A DNA stretch of 64,000 nt from Leeuwenhoekiella parthenopeia (GCF_020782115.1 NZ_JAJGMW010000014.1:55998-119997), one strand, 5' to 3'. Counted from the first letter of the stretch, positions 38,103 to 48,209 are shown. The notes: generated by a model from the letters alone, not told the origin. Program-made: numbers and translations.

Positions 38103-39575
38103 ATGACTGCTCACGAAACAAAAATCTTAGGAGAAGGTCTTACCTACGACGACGTACTCCTGGTCCCTGCTTACTCTGAAGTGCTTCCCCGCGAAGTCAG
38201 TATTCAGTCAAAATTTTCCCGAAACATCACTTTAAATGTGCCTATTGTATCTGCTGCTATGGATACGGTAACCGAGTCGCGTATGGCTATTGCCATTGCC
38301 CGGGAAGGCGGCATAGGTGTGTTGCATAAAAATATGACGATCGAGCAACAGGCAGTTAAGGTGCGCCGCGTTAAGCGTGCTGAAAGCGGGATGATCATAG
38401 ACCCCGTTACCTTGAAGCGCGATGCTTTTGTTAAGGATGCCAAGCGTCTTATGGCCGAACACAGCATAGGCGGTATCCCTATTGTAGATGACGAAGGTCG
38501 TCTGGTAGGAATTGTTACCAATCGTGATTTGCGTTTTGAAAAAGACAATCAGCGTCCTATTGTAGAGGTCATGACTTCCGAAAATCTTGTAACCACGGCT
38601 GAAGGAACTTCTTTAGGACAGGCCGAAGTTATTCTACAGGAAAGCAAAATTGAAAAATTGCCGGTGGTAACCGATGATAACAAACTCATCGGGTTGATCA
38701 CCTTTAGAGATATTACCAAGCTTACCCAAAAGCCTATTGCAAATAAGGATACTTACGGCAGATTGCGCGTAGCGGCTGCGGTAGGCGTGACCGCTGATGC
38801 TGTTGAACGTGTAGAGGCTCTAGTAAATGCCGGGGTTGATGCTGTGGTAATTGATACGGCACATGGGCATACTCAGGGTGTTGTTAAAGTTTTAAAGGCA
38901 GTGAAGGATAAATTTCCAAAACTCGATGTGGTTGTGGGTAATATCGCGACCGCAGAGGCTGCAAGATATTTGGTTGAAGCCGGTGCAGATGCCGTCAAGG
39001 TGGGTATTGGCCCCGGATCAATCTGTACCACACGTGTGGTTGCCGGTGTGGGTTTCCCACAGTTTAGCGCAGTGCTTGAAGTAGGGGCTGCCTTAAAAGG
39101 TACCGGAGTGCCGGTGATTGCAGATGGTGGTATACGTTATACCGGTGATATTCCCAAGGCGATTGCGGCAGGTGCAGATTGCGTAATGCTGGGTTCCCTG
39201 CTTGCAGGAACTAAAGAATCTCCCGGAGAAACCATAATTTATGAAGGTCGAAAATATAAAACCTATCGCGGTATGGGTTCTGTTGAAGCTATGAAAACCG
39301 GTTCTAAAGACCGCTATTTTCAGGATGTGGAAGACGATATTAAAAAGCTGGTACCGGAAGGTATTGTAGGGCGTGTACCGTATAAAGGCGAACTTTATGA
39401 AAGTGTTCACCAGTTTATCGGAGGACTCAGAGCCGGAATGGGATATTGCGGGGCGAAAGACATCGCAACCCTCAAAGAAACCGGTCGCTTTGTTAAGATA
39501 ACCGCCAGTGGTATTCATGAGAGCCATCCGCACGATGTGACTATTACTAAAGAATCTCCTAATTACAGCAGATAA
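38103..39575 (+). CDS. guaB: IMP dehydrogenase
   Basis: 490 residues, the normal length. Oxidises IMP to XMP, the first step to GMP. TIM barrel interrupted by two CBS domains (about 95-210), catalytic Cys in [17 protein letters not shown], mobile flap in [18 protein letters not shown], and substrate motif [27 protein letters not shown]. It stands alone with a strong promoter and terminator. The palindromic leader next to the ATG may form a regulatory hairpin. Confidence 0.97.
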   Translation: MTAHETKILGEGLTYDDVLLVPAYSEVLPREVSIQSKFSRNITLNVPIVSAAMDTVTESRMAIAIAREGGIGVLHKNMTIEQQAVKVRRVKRAESGMIIDPVTLKRDAFVKDAKRLMAEHSIGGIPIVDDEGRLVGIVTNRDLRFEKDNQRPIVEVMTSENLVTTAEGTSLGQAEVILQESKIEKLPVVTDDNKLIGLITFRDITKLTQKPIANKDTYGRLRVAAAVGVTADAVERVEALVNAGVDAVVIDTAHGHTQGVVKVLKAVKDKFPKLDVVVGNIATAEAARYLVEAGADAVKVGIGPGSICTTRVVAGVGFPQFSAVLEVGAALKGTGVPVIADGGIRYTGDIPKAIAAGADCVMLGSLLAGTKESPGETIIYEGRKYKTYRGMGSVEAMKTGSKDRYFQDVEDDIKKLVPEGIVGRVPYKGELYESVHQFIGGLRAGMGYCGAKDIATLKETGRFVKITASGIHESHPHDVTITKESPNYSR

Positions 39576-39596
39576 TTAATCTGATTCTATAAAATA

Positions 39597-39633
39597 AAAA
39601 ATCCGCCTCCTTATCATCAGAGGCGGATTTTTT
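39597..39633 (+). terminator. Terminator of guaB
   Basis: Stem AAATCCGCCTC / GAGGCGGATTT with a loop of about ten bases, followed by T. Confidence 0.85.
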
Positions 39634-39660
39634 ATTTGGGTTGAATCTGAATACCAAGCC

Positions 39661-39688
39661 AAAAAAAAGACCGCAACCGCGGTCTTTT
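39661..39688 (-). terminator. Terminator of the OmpH-type gene
   Basis: Stem AAAAGACCGC / GCGGTCTTTT with loop AACC. On the minus strand it is followed by a U-run from the A-tract at 39661-39668. Confidence 0.85.
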
Positions 39689-39711
39689 AGCTTTTTAGAA
39701 TATCGGAAAAA

Positions 39712-40239
39712 CTACTGTCCTCCGTTTTCTTCACCTGCTTTAAGGGTAACTCCAAGTTTTTTGGCTACATCATCTGTAATATCCAGTGCAGGGTCAAAAT
39801 AAGCAACTCCGGCGTTAAGCGTAAGCACCTGAGTGTAGTTTTGCTCGCGTGCAACAGCGTCAAGTGCCTGACCAACTTTTTGGTAAAGCGGCTGCATCAA
39901 TTCGTTTTGCTTAATTTGAATCAGGCCCTGAGAATTTTGTCTGAAACGCTGAATATCCTGTTCCATTTCCACAATCTCTTCCTGCTTTTTGCCTTTGTCT
40001 TCTTCTGTAGCTGTTGCTTCAGCATCCTGATAGGCTTTAACCGCATTTTGATATTTGGTTACCAGTTCTTTAAATTGTCTGTCAAGATCGGCTCCATAAG
40101 CCTCAAGATCTTTTTGTACCTGTGCCACTTCATCAAGACTGGCGATAACCAAATCACTGTCTATAGTACCTACTTTAGACTGAGCCATTGCGCTCAAACT
40201 CACAAAAAATACTACCAGAGGTAAAATAAATTTTTTCAT
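39712..40239 (-). CDS. OmpH/Skp-family periplasmic chaperone
   Basis: 175 residues with a signal peptide (MKKFILPLVVFFVSLSAMAQ). A long coiled-coil segment (about 50-130) has the Skp pattern of Lys, Glu and Gln, framed by VGTIDSDLVIASLDE at the start and VAREQNYTQVLTLNAGVAYFDPALDITDDV at the end. Skp holds outer-membrane proteins for folding. It has its own promoter and a GCCTTTAAAGGC palindrome in the leader, and ends at a terminator. The window has no bamA next to it. Confidence 0.9.
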   Translation of the reverse strand: MKKFILPLVVFFVSLSAMAQSKVGTIDSDLVIASLDEVAQVQKDLEAYGADLDRQFKELVTKYQNAVKAYQDAEATATEEDKGKKQEEIVEMEQDIQRFRQNSQGLIQIKQNELMQPLYQKVGQALDAVAREQNYTQVLTLNAGVAYFDPALDITDDVAKKLGVTLKAGEENGGQ

Positions 40240-40253
40240 TCTTCTGTTTTTTT

Positions 40254-40336
40254 GCCTTTAAAGGCGTTTTTGTTTCTAATTATCAGGGCTTTTTCAAAAA
40301 CCACGCGCAAAGATAAAAAAGGAGCTTACCTATCAA
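40254..40336 (-). promoter_or_regulatory. Promoter of the OmpH-type gene with leader palindrome
   Basis: On the minus strand TTG (40336-40334), 18-nt spacer, TATCTTTG (40315-40308). The leader then contains the 12-bp palindrome GCCTTTAAAGGC (40254-40265), 14 nt before the ATG. The promoter is a full consensus match. Confidence 0.6.
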
Positions 40337-40407
40337 AGTTTTTTTTCGGTAGAATCGAAAAAACGGAATGAGCCTTTCTAATTGAGCCTTTTAGGAAAAT
40401 CCCCGTT

Positions 40408-40641
40408 CTAATCTATAAATTCGCCGCGGTGCGGTCGCAAAGCGTCACGCACTGCCGGCATATTTTGTTTTTCTATTACAAAAAATGCCAAACTATACAA
40501 AGGACTCCTTTTTTCAACTCCTGTTGCATGTTCATTCAGGCCATTTGCAGCAGCATATTCCTGAAGATGTTTTACATGGTGTTCAGCGATTTGATGCGCA
40601 TCTGCGCCTCTAAAATCCCAAATAAGTTTTATTTTTTCCAT
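40408..40641 (-). CDS. Conserved small hypothetical protein (77 residues)
   Basis: 77 residues with well-formed codon use and balanced composition, beginning MEKIKLIWDFRGADAHQIAEHHVKHL and ending RDALRPHRGEFID. No signal peptide or known motif. It begins 3 nt after the SRPBCC gene's stop, so the two are a two-gene operon. The function is unknown; association with a lipid- or ligand-binding SRPBCC protein is the only clue. Confidence 0.7.
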   Translation of the reverse strand: MEKIKLIWDFRGADAHQIAEHHVKHLQEYAAANGLNEHATGVEKRSPLYSLAFFVIEKQNMPAVRDALRPHRGEFID

Positions 40642-40643
40642 AG

Positions 40644-41090
40644 TTAAGGGGTTGGATTACCTTCTGCAAAAGCTTTAAAGGCTTTCATATATTTTAAAGA
40701 TTGCTTCTCGAAGCTTTTGGGAAACAAAAGACCTACCAGTTTCATCCCCAATCCTTCAAACTTAAAGGTGCTATCAGACTCCCAGATTGTTTTGCCGTCA
40801 TCGGTAGCTTTAAAGCGGTTGTGTTGCTCATTGTAGACGCCTTTTGTGGTGTAAGAAGCTACAAGCTCGTGGGGCATATTGGTTTTAATGATGGTCTCTA
40901 GGAGTGTCATTTTACGGGAACCAAAATCGTATTTAAGGCGTGTTTTGGCGCCCTCTTCTCCAAATTTACCCGAGATCACGGTGGTCTCAACCAGACCATC
41001 CTGCCATTTTTTTAGGTTTTCGAGACTATCCATTTTTGCAATGGTTTGTTTCAGGGGAAGGTCTATAAGTATAGAATGTGTATACTGCAT
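40644..41090 (-). CDS. SRPBCC-family ligand-binding protein
   Basis: 148 residues. START/polyketide cyclase-like fold: a first strand IDLPLKQTIAK, helices around MDSLENLKKWQDGL, then strands such as TRLKYDFGSRKMTLLETIIKTNMP and a long C-terminal helix FEKQSLKYMKAFKAFAEG. Cytoplasmic. It binds a hydrophobic ligand in other family members; none can be named here. It starts an operon with the 77-residue gene, and its promoter overlaps a perfect 15-bp palindrome. Confidence 0.82.
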   Translation of the reverse strand: MQYTHSILIDLPLKQTIAKMDSLENLKKWQDGLVETTVISGKFGEEGAKTRLKYDFGSRKMTLLETIIKTNMPHELVASYTTKGVYNEQHNRFKATDDGKTIWESDSTFKFEGLGMKLVGLLFPKSFEKQSLKYMKAFKAFAEGNPTP

Positions 41091-41109
41091 AATTTGATTT
41101 TTGGAGTTG

Positions 41110-41127
41110 CAAAGGTAAGTCTTACCT
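41110..41127 (-). promoter_or_regulatory. -7 box of the SRPBCC operon overlapped by a 7-1-7 palindrome
   Basis: Minus-strand TACCTTTG (41117-41110) fits TAnnTTTG. AGGTAAG-T-CTTACCT (41113-41127) is a perfect inverted repeat with one central base that covers the upstream half of the box. This is the expected position for a repressor operator. Confidence 0.5.
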
Positions 41128-41389
41128 GTGGCTTGCTCTAGCAGATTTTGCTTTTAACAGCAGTTTTAGAATTCGTTTCATTTTAAGTAATGATCTAGCA
41201 ATCAGAGTGCTAATGAAGATCTGTTCTAACCTGGGATTGAAGAATACTGCCAGATTTGCTTTAGTGACGCTAACTTGCAGATATTGCTTAATTTTGGCAA
41301 TTCAAAAAAATTGTGCAACAGCTGATTTTCTTAAAAGTCTTTTAGTGAAAATCAGAATTGCCGGGACAGTCTGGGTTTGCTCTATATTT
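41128..41389. other. Divergent intergenic region between the SRPBCC operon and the parvulin operon
   Basis: About 260 nt with a mixed, AT-rich composition. An in-frame open stretch from 41207 precedes the parvulin lipoprotein gene but has no signal or family features and was not taken as coding. No tRNA, promoter consensus or repeat was recognised besides the palindrome just before it. Confidence 0.5.
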
Positions 41390-42256
41390 ATGATACATCG
41401 TTTTAGACCAGGTATTTTCGTATTGATGATCGCAGGTTTGCTAACTTCCTGCGAGTACTTCAAGACCACAAATCCTACGGGTGAACCTGTGGCACGTGTG
41501 GGAGACGAGTATTTATACAAAACCGATGTTGAAGAGTTGGTCGTGCCGGGTATGAGTGCTGAAGACAGCATGCTGGTAGTTTCTAGCTTTATTACGCGCT
41601 GGGCCACACAAAAACTCCTAATGAAAGGTGCAAAACTCAACATTCCCGTGGAGGAACAGCAACGGCTTGAAGATCTTGTAGCGCAATACAAATCAGATTT
41701 ATACGCACAGGCCTACAAAGATGCATTGGTGGCCCGCAATATGGACAGTACGGTTACCGACGCAGAGGCAAAAGCCTTTTATGATAACAATCCCGGGAAT
41801 TTTAAGCTGAATGAGGAATTACTCAAATTGCGTTACATTCATCTCAGCGAAAATGATTACAATATAGAGACCATCAAAAGCAGGTTTATTCGCTTTAATA
41901 AGGAAGACAGGCGCTATCTCGATTCTGTTGCGGTACAGTTTAAGGCACATTATTTGAACGATTCTACCTGGATACGTCTCGATAAAGTAGTGGCTACTAT
42001 TCCCGCAGTCAATCTTGAAAACAGCGACCGTGTTTTAAATAAAACTGATTTTATTCAGCTGCGTGATTCATTAGGGCTATATTTGATCGCGGTAAATGAC
42101 CGCCTTAAGCGTAATCAGGAAGCGCCCTTAGAGTACGTAAAACCTACAGTTAAGCAAATTTTACTCAACCGTAGAAAGCTCGAACTGATTAAAGATTTAG
42201 AAAAAAATATTACTAAAGATGCAATTAAAAATAAACAATTTGAAGTCTATAATTAA
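41390..42256 (+). CDS. Parvulin-like lipoprotein (periplasmic isomerase/chaperone)
   Basis: 288 residues from ATG 41390-41392, giving a lipoprotein signal MIHRFRPGIFVLMIAGLLTSC. In-frame ATGs upstream (41207) would add 61 residues with no signal character, so they were rejected. The sequence is a SurA-N-terminal-like helical region (EDSMLVVSSFITRWATQKLLMKGAKLN) with LRYIHLSENDYNIETIKSRF, in the position of a parvulin domain though the active-site pattern is weak. Its 3' end overlaps the next gene by 38 nt. Together with the SurA-like protein downstream it likely handles outer-membrane proteins. Confidence 0.8.
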   Translation: MIHRFRPGIFVLMIAGLLTSCEYFKTTNPTGEPVARVGDEYLYKTDVEELVVPGMSAEDSMLVVSSFITRWATQKLLMKGAKLNIPVEEQQRLEDLVAQYKSDLYAQAYKDALVARNMDSTVTDAEAKAFYDNNPGNFKLNEELLKLRYIHLSENDYNIETIKSRFIRFNKEDRRYLDSVAVQFKAHYLNDSTWIRLDKVVATIPAVNLENSDRVLNKTDFIQLRDSLGLYLIAVNDRLKRNQEAPLEYVKPTVKQILLNRRKLELIKDLEKNITKDAIKNKQFEVYN

Positions 42257-43664
42257 CCTATCGTTTAGTCTCCTTGTTTTCCTTACTGCAGGCTCCTTGA
42301 GCGCTCAGGAAATCATCAATACCCAGGCTCAGGAAGAAATCGCGCAGGCTGCAGATAAGCCACTTACCACGGGAACCACTTTTAAAGTAGATGGTGTTGC
42401 CGCAGTTGTGGGGGAGTATGTTATTTTGGAAAGTGACATTGATCAGGCCATAGAGTCTCTAAAGCAGCAAAAGGTAGAAACTCAGGATTTATCAAACTGT
42501 AAAGTGCTTGATAAGCTGATGGAAGATAAACTCTATGCTCATCATGCGGTAGTAGACAGTGTGAGCATTTCAGAAGATCAGGTGCGTTCGTACACCCAGC
42601 AACAAATCGATTACTTCATCAATCAGTTGGGATCGGAAGAAAAAGTGCTTCAGTTTTACCGAAAAGAAAAAATGTCTGATCTGCGCAAAGATTTGTTTGA
42701 ACTTAACCGCAATCAGGAATTGGCTAAAGCCATGCAGCAAAAAATCGTAGAAGAAATTGAAGTTACTCCAGAAGAAATACGGGAATACTACAAGCAGCTT
42801 GAGAAAGATGGTTTGCCGCAGTTTGGCGTAGAGCTCGAGATTTCTAAAATTCAAATCATTCCGGAAGTTCCTCAGGAAGAAAAGCAAAAAGTGATAGACC
42901 AGCTTAATGGCTATCGTGAAGATATAGTTGAAAATGGAAGCAGTTTTGCTACTAAAGCCGTGTTATGGTCTGAAGATGAGTCAACCCGTGGTGATGGTGG
43001 TCTTATACGCGATGTAGACCGAAAGTCTCAGTTTGTAAAAGAATTTAGAGATGTGGCGTTCAGTCTTCAGGAAGGTGAAGTAAGTAAGCCTTTTGAGACC
43101 GAGTTTGGCTATCATATAATAAAAGTTGAAAAAATACGCGGTCAGAAAATTGATTTAAGACACATTCTGCGTATTCCGAAAGTGACGGCACAGGCAGAGG
43201 CTGATGCTAAGGAAAAAATAGATAAAATTAAGGCGCGTATTGAAGCTGGCGAAATCACTTTTGAAGAGGCTGCCAGAGAGTTTTCAGATGAAAAGGAGAC
43301 GGCTAGCGACGGCGGTATCATGATCAATCCGGTTACTCAGGATCGTATGTTTGAGTTGAAAAACCTGCCTACAGAATTGTATCCCAAAGTGCAAAACCTT
43401 AAAGAAGGGGAAGTTTCCATTCCTTTTAATAATCCTACCCGTACCGGTAAAACCCGTTACGAGATTTATACCGTATCTGACCGTATTGATGAGCACGAGG
43501 CCGATTTTGTTATTGATTATGTGAAAATCAAAAACTTTGCATTGCAGGCCAAACAAATCAAAGCGATTGAGAAATGGCAAAATGAAAAAATCGCCGAAAC
43601 CTATATTAAATTAAACGGCGATTACAGAACGTGTGAATACAGCAGTAACTGGTTAAAAAATTAA
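42219..43664 (+). CDS. SurA-like peptidyl-prolyl isomerase chaperone
   Basis: 481 residues with a signal peptide (MQLKINNLKSIINLSFSLLVFLTAGSLSAQ). Helical N-terminal chaperone part, then two parvulin domains (about 200-295 and 300-405). Seen are the domain ends VAFSLQEGEVSKPFETEFGYHIIKVE and a second one around LRHILRIPKVTAQAEADAKEKIDKI and FEEAAREFSDEKETASDGG. Helps outer-membrane protein folding in the periplasm. Translationally coupled to the gene before (38-nt overlap) and followed 4 nt later by a MoxR gene, so these three form an operon. Confidence 0.92.
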   Translation: MQLKINNLKSIINLSFSLLVFLTAGSLSAQEIINTQAQEEIAQAADKPLTTGTTFKVDGVAAVVGEYVILESDIDQAIESLKQQKVETQDLSNCKVLDKLMEDKLYAHHAVVDSVSISEDQVRSYTQQQIDYFINQLGSEEKVLQFYRKEKMSDLRKDLFELNRNQELAKAMQQKIVEEIEVTPEEIREYYKQLEKDGLPQFGVELEISKIQIIPEVPQEEKQKVIDQLNGYREDIVENGSSFATKAVLWSEDESTRGDGGLIRDVDRKSQFVKEFRDVAFSLQEGEVSKPFETEFGYHIIKVEKIRGQKIDLRHILRIPKVTAQAEADAKEKIDKIKARIEAGEITFEEAAREFSDEKETASDGGIMINPVTQDRMFELKNLPTELYPKVQNLKEGEVSIPFNNPTRTGKTRYEIYTVSDRIDEHEADFVIDYVKIKNFALQAKQIKAIEKWQNEKIAETYIKLNGDYRTCEYSSNWLKN

Positions 43665-43668
43665 TTTT

Positions 43669-44622
43669 ATGTCTGATGCCAAGGCTATTGATGCCCTTGT
43701 AAACCGTTTTAACGACCTAAAAAAAGAGATTGGCCGGGTAGTCATTGGTCAGGAAACGGTTGTTGAGCAAATAATCATCTCTATATTTTCGGGTGGTCAC
43801 GCACTGTTGATTGGGGTTCCCGGTCTGGCAAAGACCTTGATGGTCAATACAATTGCTCAGGCCCTTGGGCTCGATTTTAAGCGTATTCAGTTTACTCCGG
43901 ACCTCATGCCCAGCGATATAGTGGGATCAGAGATTTTAGATGAAAACCGAACCTTTAAATTTTTAAAAGGTCCTGTATTTTCAAATATCATCCTTGCAGA
44001 CGAGATTAACCGTACACCTCCCAAAACTCAGGCGGCCCTGCTCGAGGCGATGCAGGAAAAAGCAGTGACAGTAGCCGGTAAGCAATACAAACTGGATGCT
44101 CCGTATTTTGTTTTGGCAACGCAAAACCCCATTGAGCAGGAGGGAACCTACCCCTTGCCCGAGGCGCAGCTGGATCGCTTTATGTTTGCCATAAACCTGA
44201 AATACCCGTCCTATGAGGAGGAAGTTGCCATTGTTAAGGCCACTACAACAGATCAAAACAACTCCATACGTGCGTTGTTTAACGCTTCAGAAATAATGGA
44301 CTATCAGCAATTGATACGCCGTGTACCGGTGGCAGACAATGTGGTTGAATATGCCGTGAAGCTGGTGGGTAAGACCAGACCTCATGCAGCAGGAGCTCCT
44401 CAAATCGTAAAAGATTATATAGACTGGGGAGCTGGACCACGGGCTTCTCAAAATTTAATTCTTGCGGCAAAGACCCACGCCGCTATGCGCGGAAAATACT
44501 CTCCGGATATCGAAAACGTTCAGGCCGTGGCTCAGGGTGTTTTAGGACACCGTCTGATTAAAAATTATAAGGCAGAGGCTGAAGGTTTGACGCTTGAAGA
44601 CATCATTAAGGCACTTCTGTAA
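43669..44622 (+). CDS. MoxR-type AAA+ ATPase
   Basis: 317 residues. Walker A LLIGVPGLAKTLM, Walker B ILADEINRTPPKTQAALLEAMQEKAV, sensor 1 VLATQNPIEQEGTYPLPEAQLDRF and the MoxR-specific arginine finger region. MoxR ATPases act as chaperones for metal-containing or membrane complexes, usually with DUF58 or VWA-domain genes. None of those follows; aconitase is next. It is transcribed with the two parvulin-type genes. Confidence 0.93.
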   Translation: MSDAKAIDALVNRFNDLKKEIGRVVIGQETVVEQIIISIFSGGHALLIGVPGLAKTLMVNTIAQALGLDFKRIQFTPDLMPSDIVGSEILDENRTFKFLKGPVFSNIILADEINRTPPKTQAALLEAMQEKAVTVAGKQYKLDAPYFVLATQNPIEQEGTYPLPEAQLDRFMFAINLKYPSYEEEVAIVKATTTDQNNSIRALFNASEIMDYQQLIRRVPVADNVVEYAVKLVGKTRPHAAGAPQIVKDYIDWGAGPRASQNLILAAKTHAAMRGKYSPDIENVQAVAQGVLGHRLIKNYKAEAEGLTLEDIIKALL

Positions 44623-44868
44623 TTAATATAGAGTCACTCTAAATAGATGTGTTTTTCAGACTTGGTGAGAACTTAATCGTCTCATTGACAAATACTGAAA
44701 ATCAATTAACGAAATCGATATATTTTTCAGTAAATCGAAAGGATTAGGCACATTTGATTAAAAACGGGTTATCTGCTTGCGGGTTTCCTATTTTGAGGGG
44801 TTTTTCGTAATTTTCCCGCGCTTTCGGGCATACATTAATTTCAATTTTTATTAAACTAAACTTTAGAT

Positions 44869-47133
44869 ATGGCATTTGATATCGATATGATCAAATCGGT
44901 TTACAGTAAGATTGCTGAGCGCGTTGATGCAGCCCGCGAAGTTACTGGCAAACCTTTAACTCTGGCAGAAAAAATATTGTATTCTCACTTATGGGATGGT
45001 AAAACAGATAAAGCCTTTGTAAGAGGTAAAGACTATGTAGATTTTGCTCCAGATCGTATCGCTTGTCAGGATGCGACTGCCCAGATGGCTCTTTTGCAAT
45101 TTATGCAGGCGGGTAAAAAAACGGTAGCGGTACCTACTACCGTGCATTGTGATCACCTGATCCAGGCAAAACAAGGTGCGGCAAAAGATTTAAAACGTGC
45201 AAACGAGACCAGTAATGAAGTTTTTGACTTTCTGGAATCTGTTTCAAATAAATACGGTATTGGTTTCTGGAAACCGGGAGCCGGGATTATTCACCAGGTT
45301 GTTTTAGAAAACTACGCATTCCCCGGTGGTATGATGATAGGTACAGACAGTCACACGGTAAATGCCGGTGGTCTGGGAATGGTAGCAATCGGAGTAGGTG
45401 GTGCCGATGCGGTAGACGTTATGGCCGGTATGCCATGGGAACTTAAGTTTCCTAAACTGATCGGAGTTAAATTAACCGGAGAGCTTAACGGCTGGACGGC
45501 TTCAAAAGACGTTATTCTTAAAGTAGCCGGTATTCTTACCGTAAAAGGAGGAACCGGAGCGATTGTAGAATATTTTGGACCGGGTGCGCGTAATCTTTCT
45601 GCAACCGGTAAAGGAACCATTTGTAATATGGGGGCCGAGATTGGTGCTACCACTTCTACTTTCGGTTACGATGAGTCTATGGAGCGTTTCCTTAGAGCTA
45701 CAGACCGTTCCGATGTTGCTGATGCAGCAAACGAAATCAAAGAATACCTAACCGGTGATGACGAGGTATATGCTAATCCTGAGCAGTACTTTGATCAGGT
45801 GATCGAAATCAACCTTTCAGAATTACGTCCACACCTTAACGGTCCCTTTACTCCGGATTTAGCGACCCCTGTAGGAGAATTGGGCAAGAAAGCTAAAGAA
45901 AACGATTGGCCTTTAAAAGTTGACTGGGGTTTAATCGGTTCATGTACCAACTCTTCTTATGAAGATTTATCACGTGCAGCTTCAATTGCACAACAGGCCA
46001 TTGACAAAAAATTAAAGCCAAAGTCAGACTTCGGTATCAATCCGGGTTCTGAGCAAATACGTTTTACAGCAGAGCGCGATGGTTTGCTGGAAGTTTTTGA
46101 AAATCTGGGAGCTACTATATTTACAAACGCCTGCGGACCGTGTATTGGTCAGTGGGATCGTAGCGACCGTAAAGGGGATGAGAAAAACACTATTGTACAC
46201 TCCTTTAACCGGAACTTCTCCAAGCGTGCAGACGGTAACCCAAATACCCACGCATTTGTAGGTTCTCCCGAAATGGTTGCGGCAATTGCAATTTCAGGAC
46301 GTTTGGATTTTGACCCAATGAACGATACCTTATTAAATGAGGACGGTCAGGAAGTGAAACTCGATGTACCGGTAGGATTAGAACTTCCGCCTGAAGGGTT
46401 TGCAGTTGATGAAAACGGCTATTTGGCACCTACCGAAGATGGTAGCTCTGTTGAAGTTAAAGTAGCTTCAGATAGTGAGCGTCTTCAATTATTGACTCCA
46501 TTTGAGCCAATACAGGATAGCGAACTTAAAAATGTGAAGTTGTTGATCAAAGCTTTCGGTAAATGTACAACAGACCACATTTCTATGGCCGGACCATGGT
46601 TGCGTTACCGCGGTCACCTCGATAACATTTCTAACAACTGTTTGATAGGGGCTGTAAATGCATACAATAAGAAAACAAATTTTGTAAAGAATCAGCTTAC
46701 CGGTGAGTATGGCGGAGTGCCCGATACACAGCGGGAATATAAAGCCAAAGGAATCAAAACTATTGTTGTGGGAGATCATAACTATGGCGAAGGTTCTTCA
46801 CGTGAGCACGCGGCAATGGAGCCCAGATTCTTAGGTGTAGCGGCAGTACTGGTAAAATCTTTTGCTCGTATTCACGAAACAAACCTGAAGAAGCAGGGTA
46901 TGCTGGCACTGACCTTTGCAAATGAAAATGATTACGACCTGATTCAGGAAGATGATACCTTCAATTTTGTAGATATCGAAAACTTTGCGCCGGATACGCC
47001 GTTAACTATTGAAGTTACACACGCAGACGGAAGTAAAGACACCATCAAGGCTAATCATACCTATAACGATGCACAGATTACCTGGTATCGTGAAGGTTCT
47101 GCATTAAATCTGATCAAGAAGCAGAACGCCTAG
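44869..47133 (+). CDS. Aconitate hydratase (mitochondrial-type)
   Basis: 754 residues. Isomerises citrate to isocitrate. [4Fe-4S] ligands Cys359 ([10 protein letters not shown]), Cys422 and Cys425 ([13 protein letters not shown]). Substrate-binding [16 protein letters not shown] and the swivelling domain motif [17 protein letters not shown] are present. The N-terminal [20 protein letters not shown] resembles the mitochondrial form rather than AcnA or AcnB. It has its own terminator. The 246-nt region before it shows no promoter consensus I can support. Confidence 0.96.
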   Translation: MAFDIDMIKSVYSKIAERVDAAREVTGKPLTLAEKILYSHLWDGKTDKAFVRGKDYVDFAPDRIACQDATAQMALLQFMQAGKKTVAVPTTVHCDHLIQAKQGAAKDLKRANETSNEVFDFLESVSNKYGIGFWKPGAGIIHQVVLENYAFPGGMMIGTDSHTVNAGGLGMVAIGVGGADAVDVMAGMPWELKFPKLIGVKLTGELNGWTASKDVILKVAGILTVKGGTGAIVEYFGPGARNLSATGKGTICNMGAEIGATTSTFGYDESMERFLRATDRSDVADAANEIKEYLTGDDEVYANPEQYFDQVIEINLSELRPHLNGPFTPDLATPVGELGKKAKENDWPLKVDWGLIGSCTNSSYEDLSRAASIAQQAIDKKLKPKSDFGINPGSEQIRFTAERDGLLEVFENLGATIFTNACGPCIGQWDRSDRKGDEKNTIVHSFNRNFSKRADGNPNTHAFVGSPEMVAAIAISGRLDFDPMNDTLLNEDGQEVKLDVPVGLELPPEGFAVDENGYLAPTEDGSSVEVKVASDSERLQLLTPFEPIQDSELKNVKLLIKAFGKCTTDHISMAGPWLRYRGHLDNISNNCLIGAVNAYNKKTNFVKNQLTGEYGGVPDTQREYKAKGIKTIVVGDHNYGEGSSREHAAMEPRFLGVAAVLVKSFARIHETNLKKQGMLALTFANENDYDLIQEDDTFNFVDIENFAPDTPLTIEVTHADGSKDTIKANHTYNDAQITWYREGSALNLIKKQNA

Positions 47134-47154
47134 TCATTTTGCTAAATCTTTATT

Positions 47155-47188
47155 AAAACCAGACTACTTTCGGGTAGTTTGGTTTTTT
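47155..47188 (+). terminator. Terminator of aconitase
   Basis: Stem AAACCA.ACTAC / GTAGT.TGGTTT with one mismatch, loop TTTCGG, followed by a T-run. Confidence 0.75.
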
Positions 47189-47250
47189 TATTGAAATTTT
47201 TAAGCGCTCTTTGCGTTAACAAACACAACAATTTAAATTAAAAACTACTT

Positions 47251-48141
47251 ATGAAAAAATTGAACTTAATCGCTTTATGCGCAGCCGGCCTGCTGGCAGC
47301 CTGTTCAGGAAGCGATGATACTATTGATCGTACTACTGTTACTTTGGAGTCTGTTACCCGTCTTGAGCAATTACCGGCAGGAGCCGAATATCAGGTTTGG
47401 CTGGTTTCGGGAGGGGAAAATATTTCTCTTGGGCGTTTTAGAAACCTGAGTAATGGACAGCAATTTTCAGCATTAACCGGTCAGGTTGATAACGCATCCG
47501 GAATCAAAATAAGCATTGAGCCGGGTAATGACCCATCTCCTGAAATAAGCAATACAGTTATCCTATCAGGCAACTTTAATGGTAATTCAGCAGATTTATC
47601 TATTGAAGGATCTCTTGGAAGTTTTTCAAATGCATCAGGAGTGTTTACCTTATGGACGCCAGCTGATAACAATACCTCCAACAATCAGAATGGGGTTTAT
47701 TTTCTCCGTCCAAATAGTGGTAATCCGCAAGCAGGTTTAAATTTACCCAATTTGCCATCCGGATGGCGCTATGAAGGTTGGGCAATGGTTAAAAATTCAT
47801 CGAACCAAGATGTAATGTTAAGCACCGGTAGATTTAACTCCCCTAATGGACAGGACGAATCTGCAGCCTATACTACTCAATTAAATACGATTCCAGCTTA
47901 TCCTGGAGAGGATTTTACAAATATGACAATCTTGTCACAGATTGGATTTAATTCTCCGCCAGATTTAAGATTGAAGCAGATTTTCGTATCGGTAGAGCCA
48001 GAGCCCGATTTTGATTATGCAAAGCCTTTTGTAATTCAACCATTAATCAACCCTACAGCTGGGAATGGTTTGTATCCAGAAACACAAAATTTGCAACTGA
48101 ACACGCTCTCTTTTCCTAGAGCGGTTGTTTCCAGACAATAA
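47251..48141 (+). CDS. RskA-like (anti-sigma-factor C-terminal-like) lipoprotein
   Basis: 296 residues. Signal MKKLNLIALCAAGLLAACSGSDD with lipobox Cys19. The mature protein appears to hold two related beta domains: LPAGAEYQVWLVSGGENISLGRF...ISIEP and LPSGWRYEGWAMV...LSTGRF...TILSQ. These look like the C-terminal domain of RskA-type anti-sigma factors (L-P-x-G-x-x-Y-x-x-W pattern). There is no sigma factor nearby and no cytoplasmic part, so it is probably not an anti-sigma factor. Function unknown. It has its own terminator. Confidence 0.65.
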   Translation: MKKLNLIALCAAGLLAACSGSDDTIDRTTVTLESVTRLEQLPAGAEYQVWLVSGGENISLGRFRNLSNGQQFSALTGQVDNASGIKISIEPGNDPSPEISNTVILSGNFNGNSADLSIEGSLGSFSNASGVFTLWTPADNNTSNNQNGVYFLRPNSGNPQAGLNLPNLPSGWRYEGWAMVKNSSNQDVMLSTGRFNSPNGQDESAAYTTQLNTIPAYPGEDFTNMTILSQIGFNSPPDLRLKQIFVSVEPEPDFDYAKPFVIQPLINPTAGNGLYPETQNLQLNTLSFPRAVVSRQ

Positions 48142-48160
48142 CGTAAAATAACAAAGCATA

Positions 48161-48190
48161 AAAAAACCCGGCAGCTTGCCGGGTTTTTTA
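48161..48190. terminator. Bidirectional terminator between the lipoprotein and the XRE/S24 gene
   Basis: CCCGGCA / TGCCGGG with loop GCT, with A-tract before and T-tract after, so it can end both convergent transcripts. Confidence 0.88.
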
Positions 48191-48209
48191 TTGGATTAAA
48201 ATCGAAGTA

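Noticed and set aside
41207..41389. N-terminal extension of the parvulin lipoprotein from an upstream ATG
   Set aside because: The extension has no domain character, and the ATG at 41390 gives a clean lipoprotein signal with Cys at 21.
44629..44641. TAGAG-TCA-CTCTA palindrome after the MoxR gene
   Set aside because: No T-run and only 5-bp arms; too weak for a terminator or operator.
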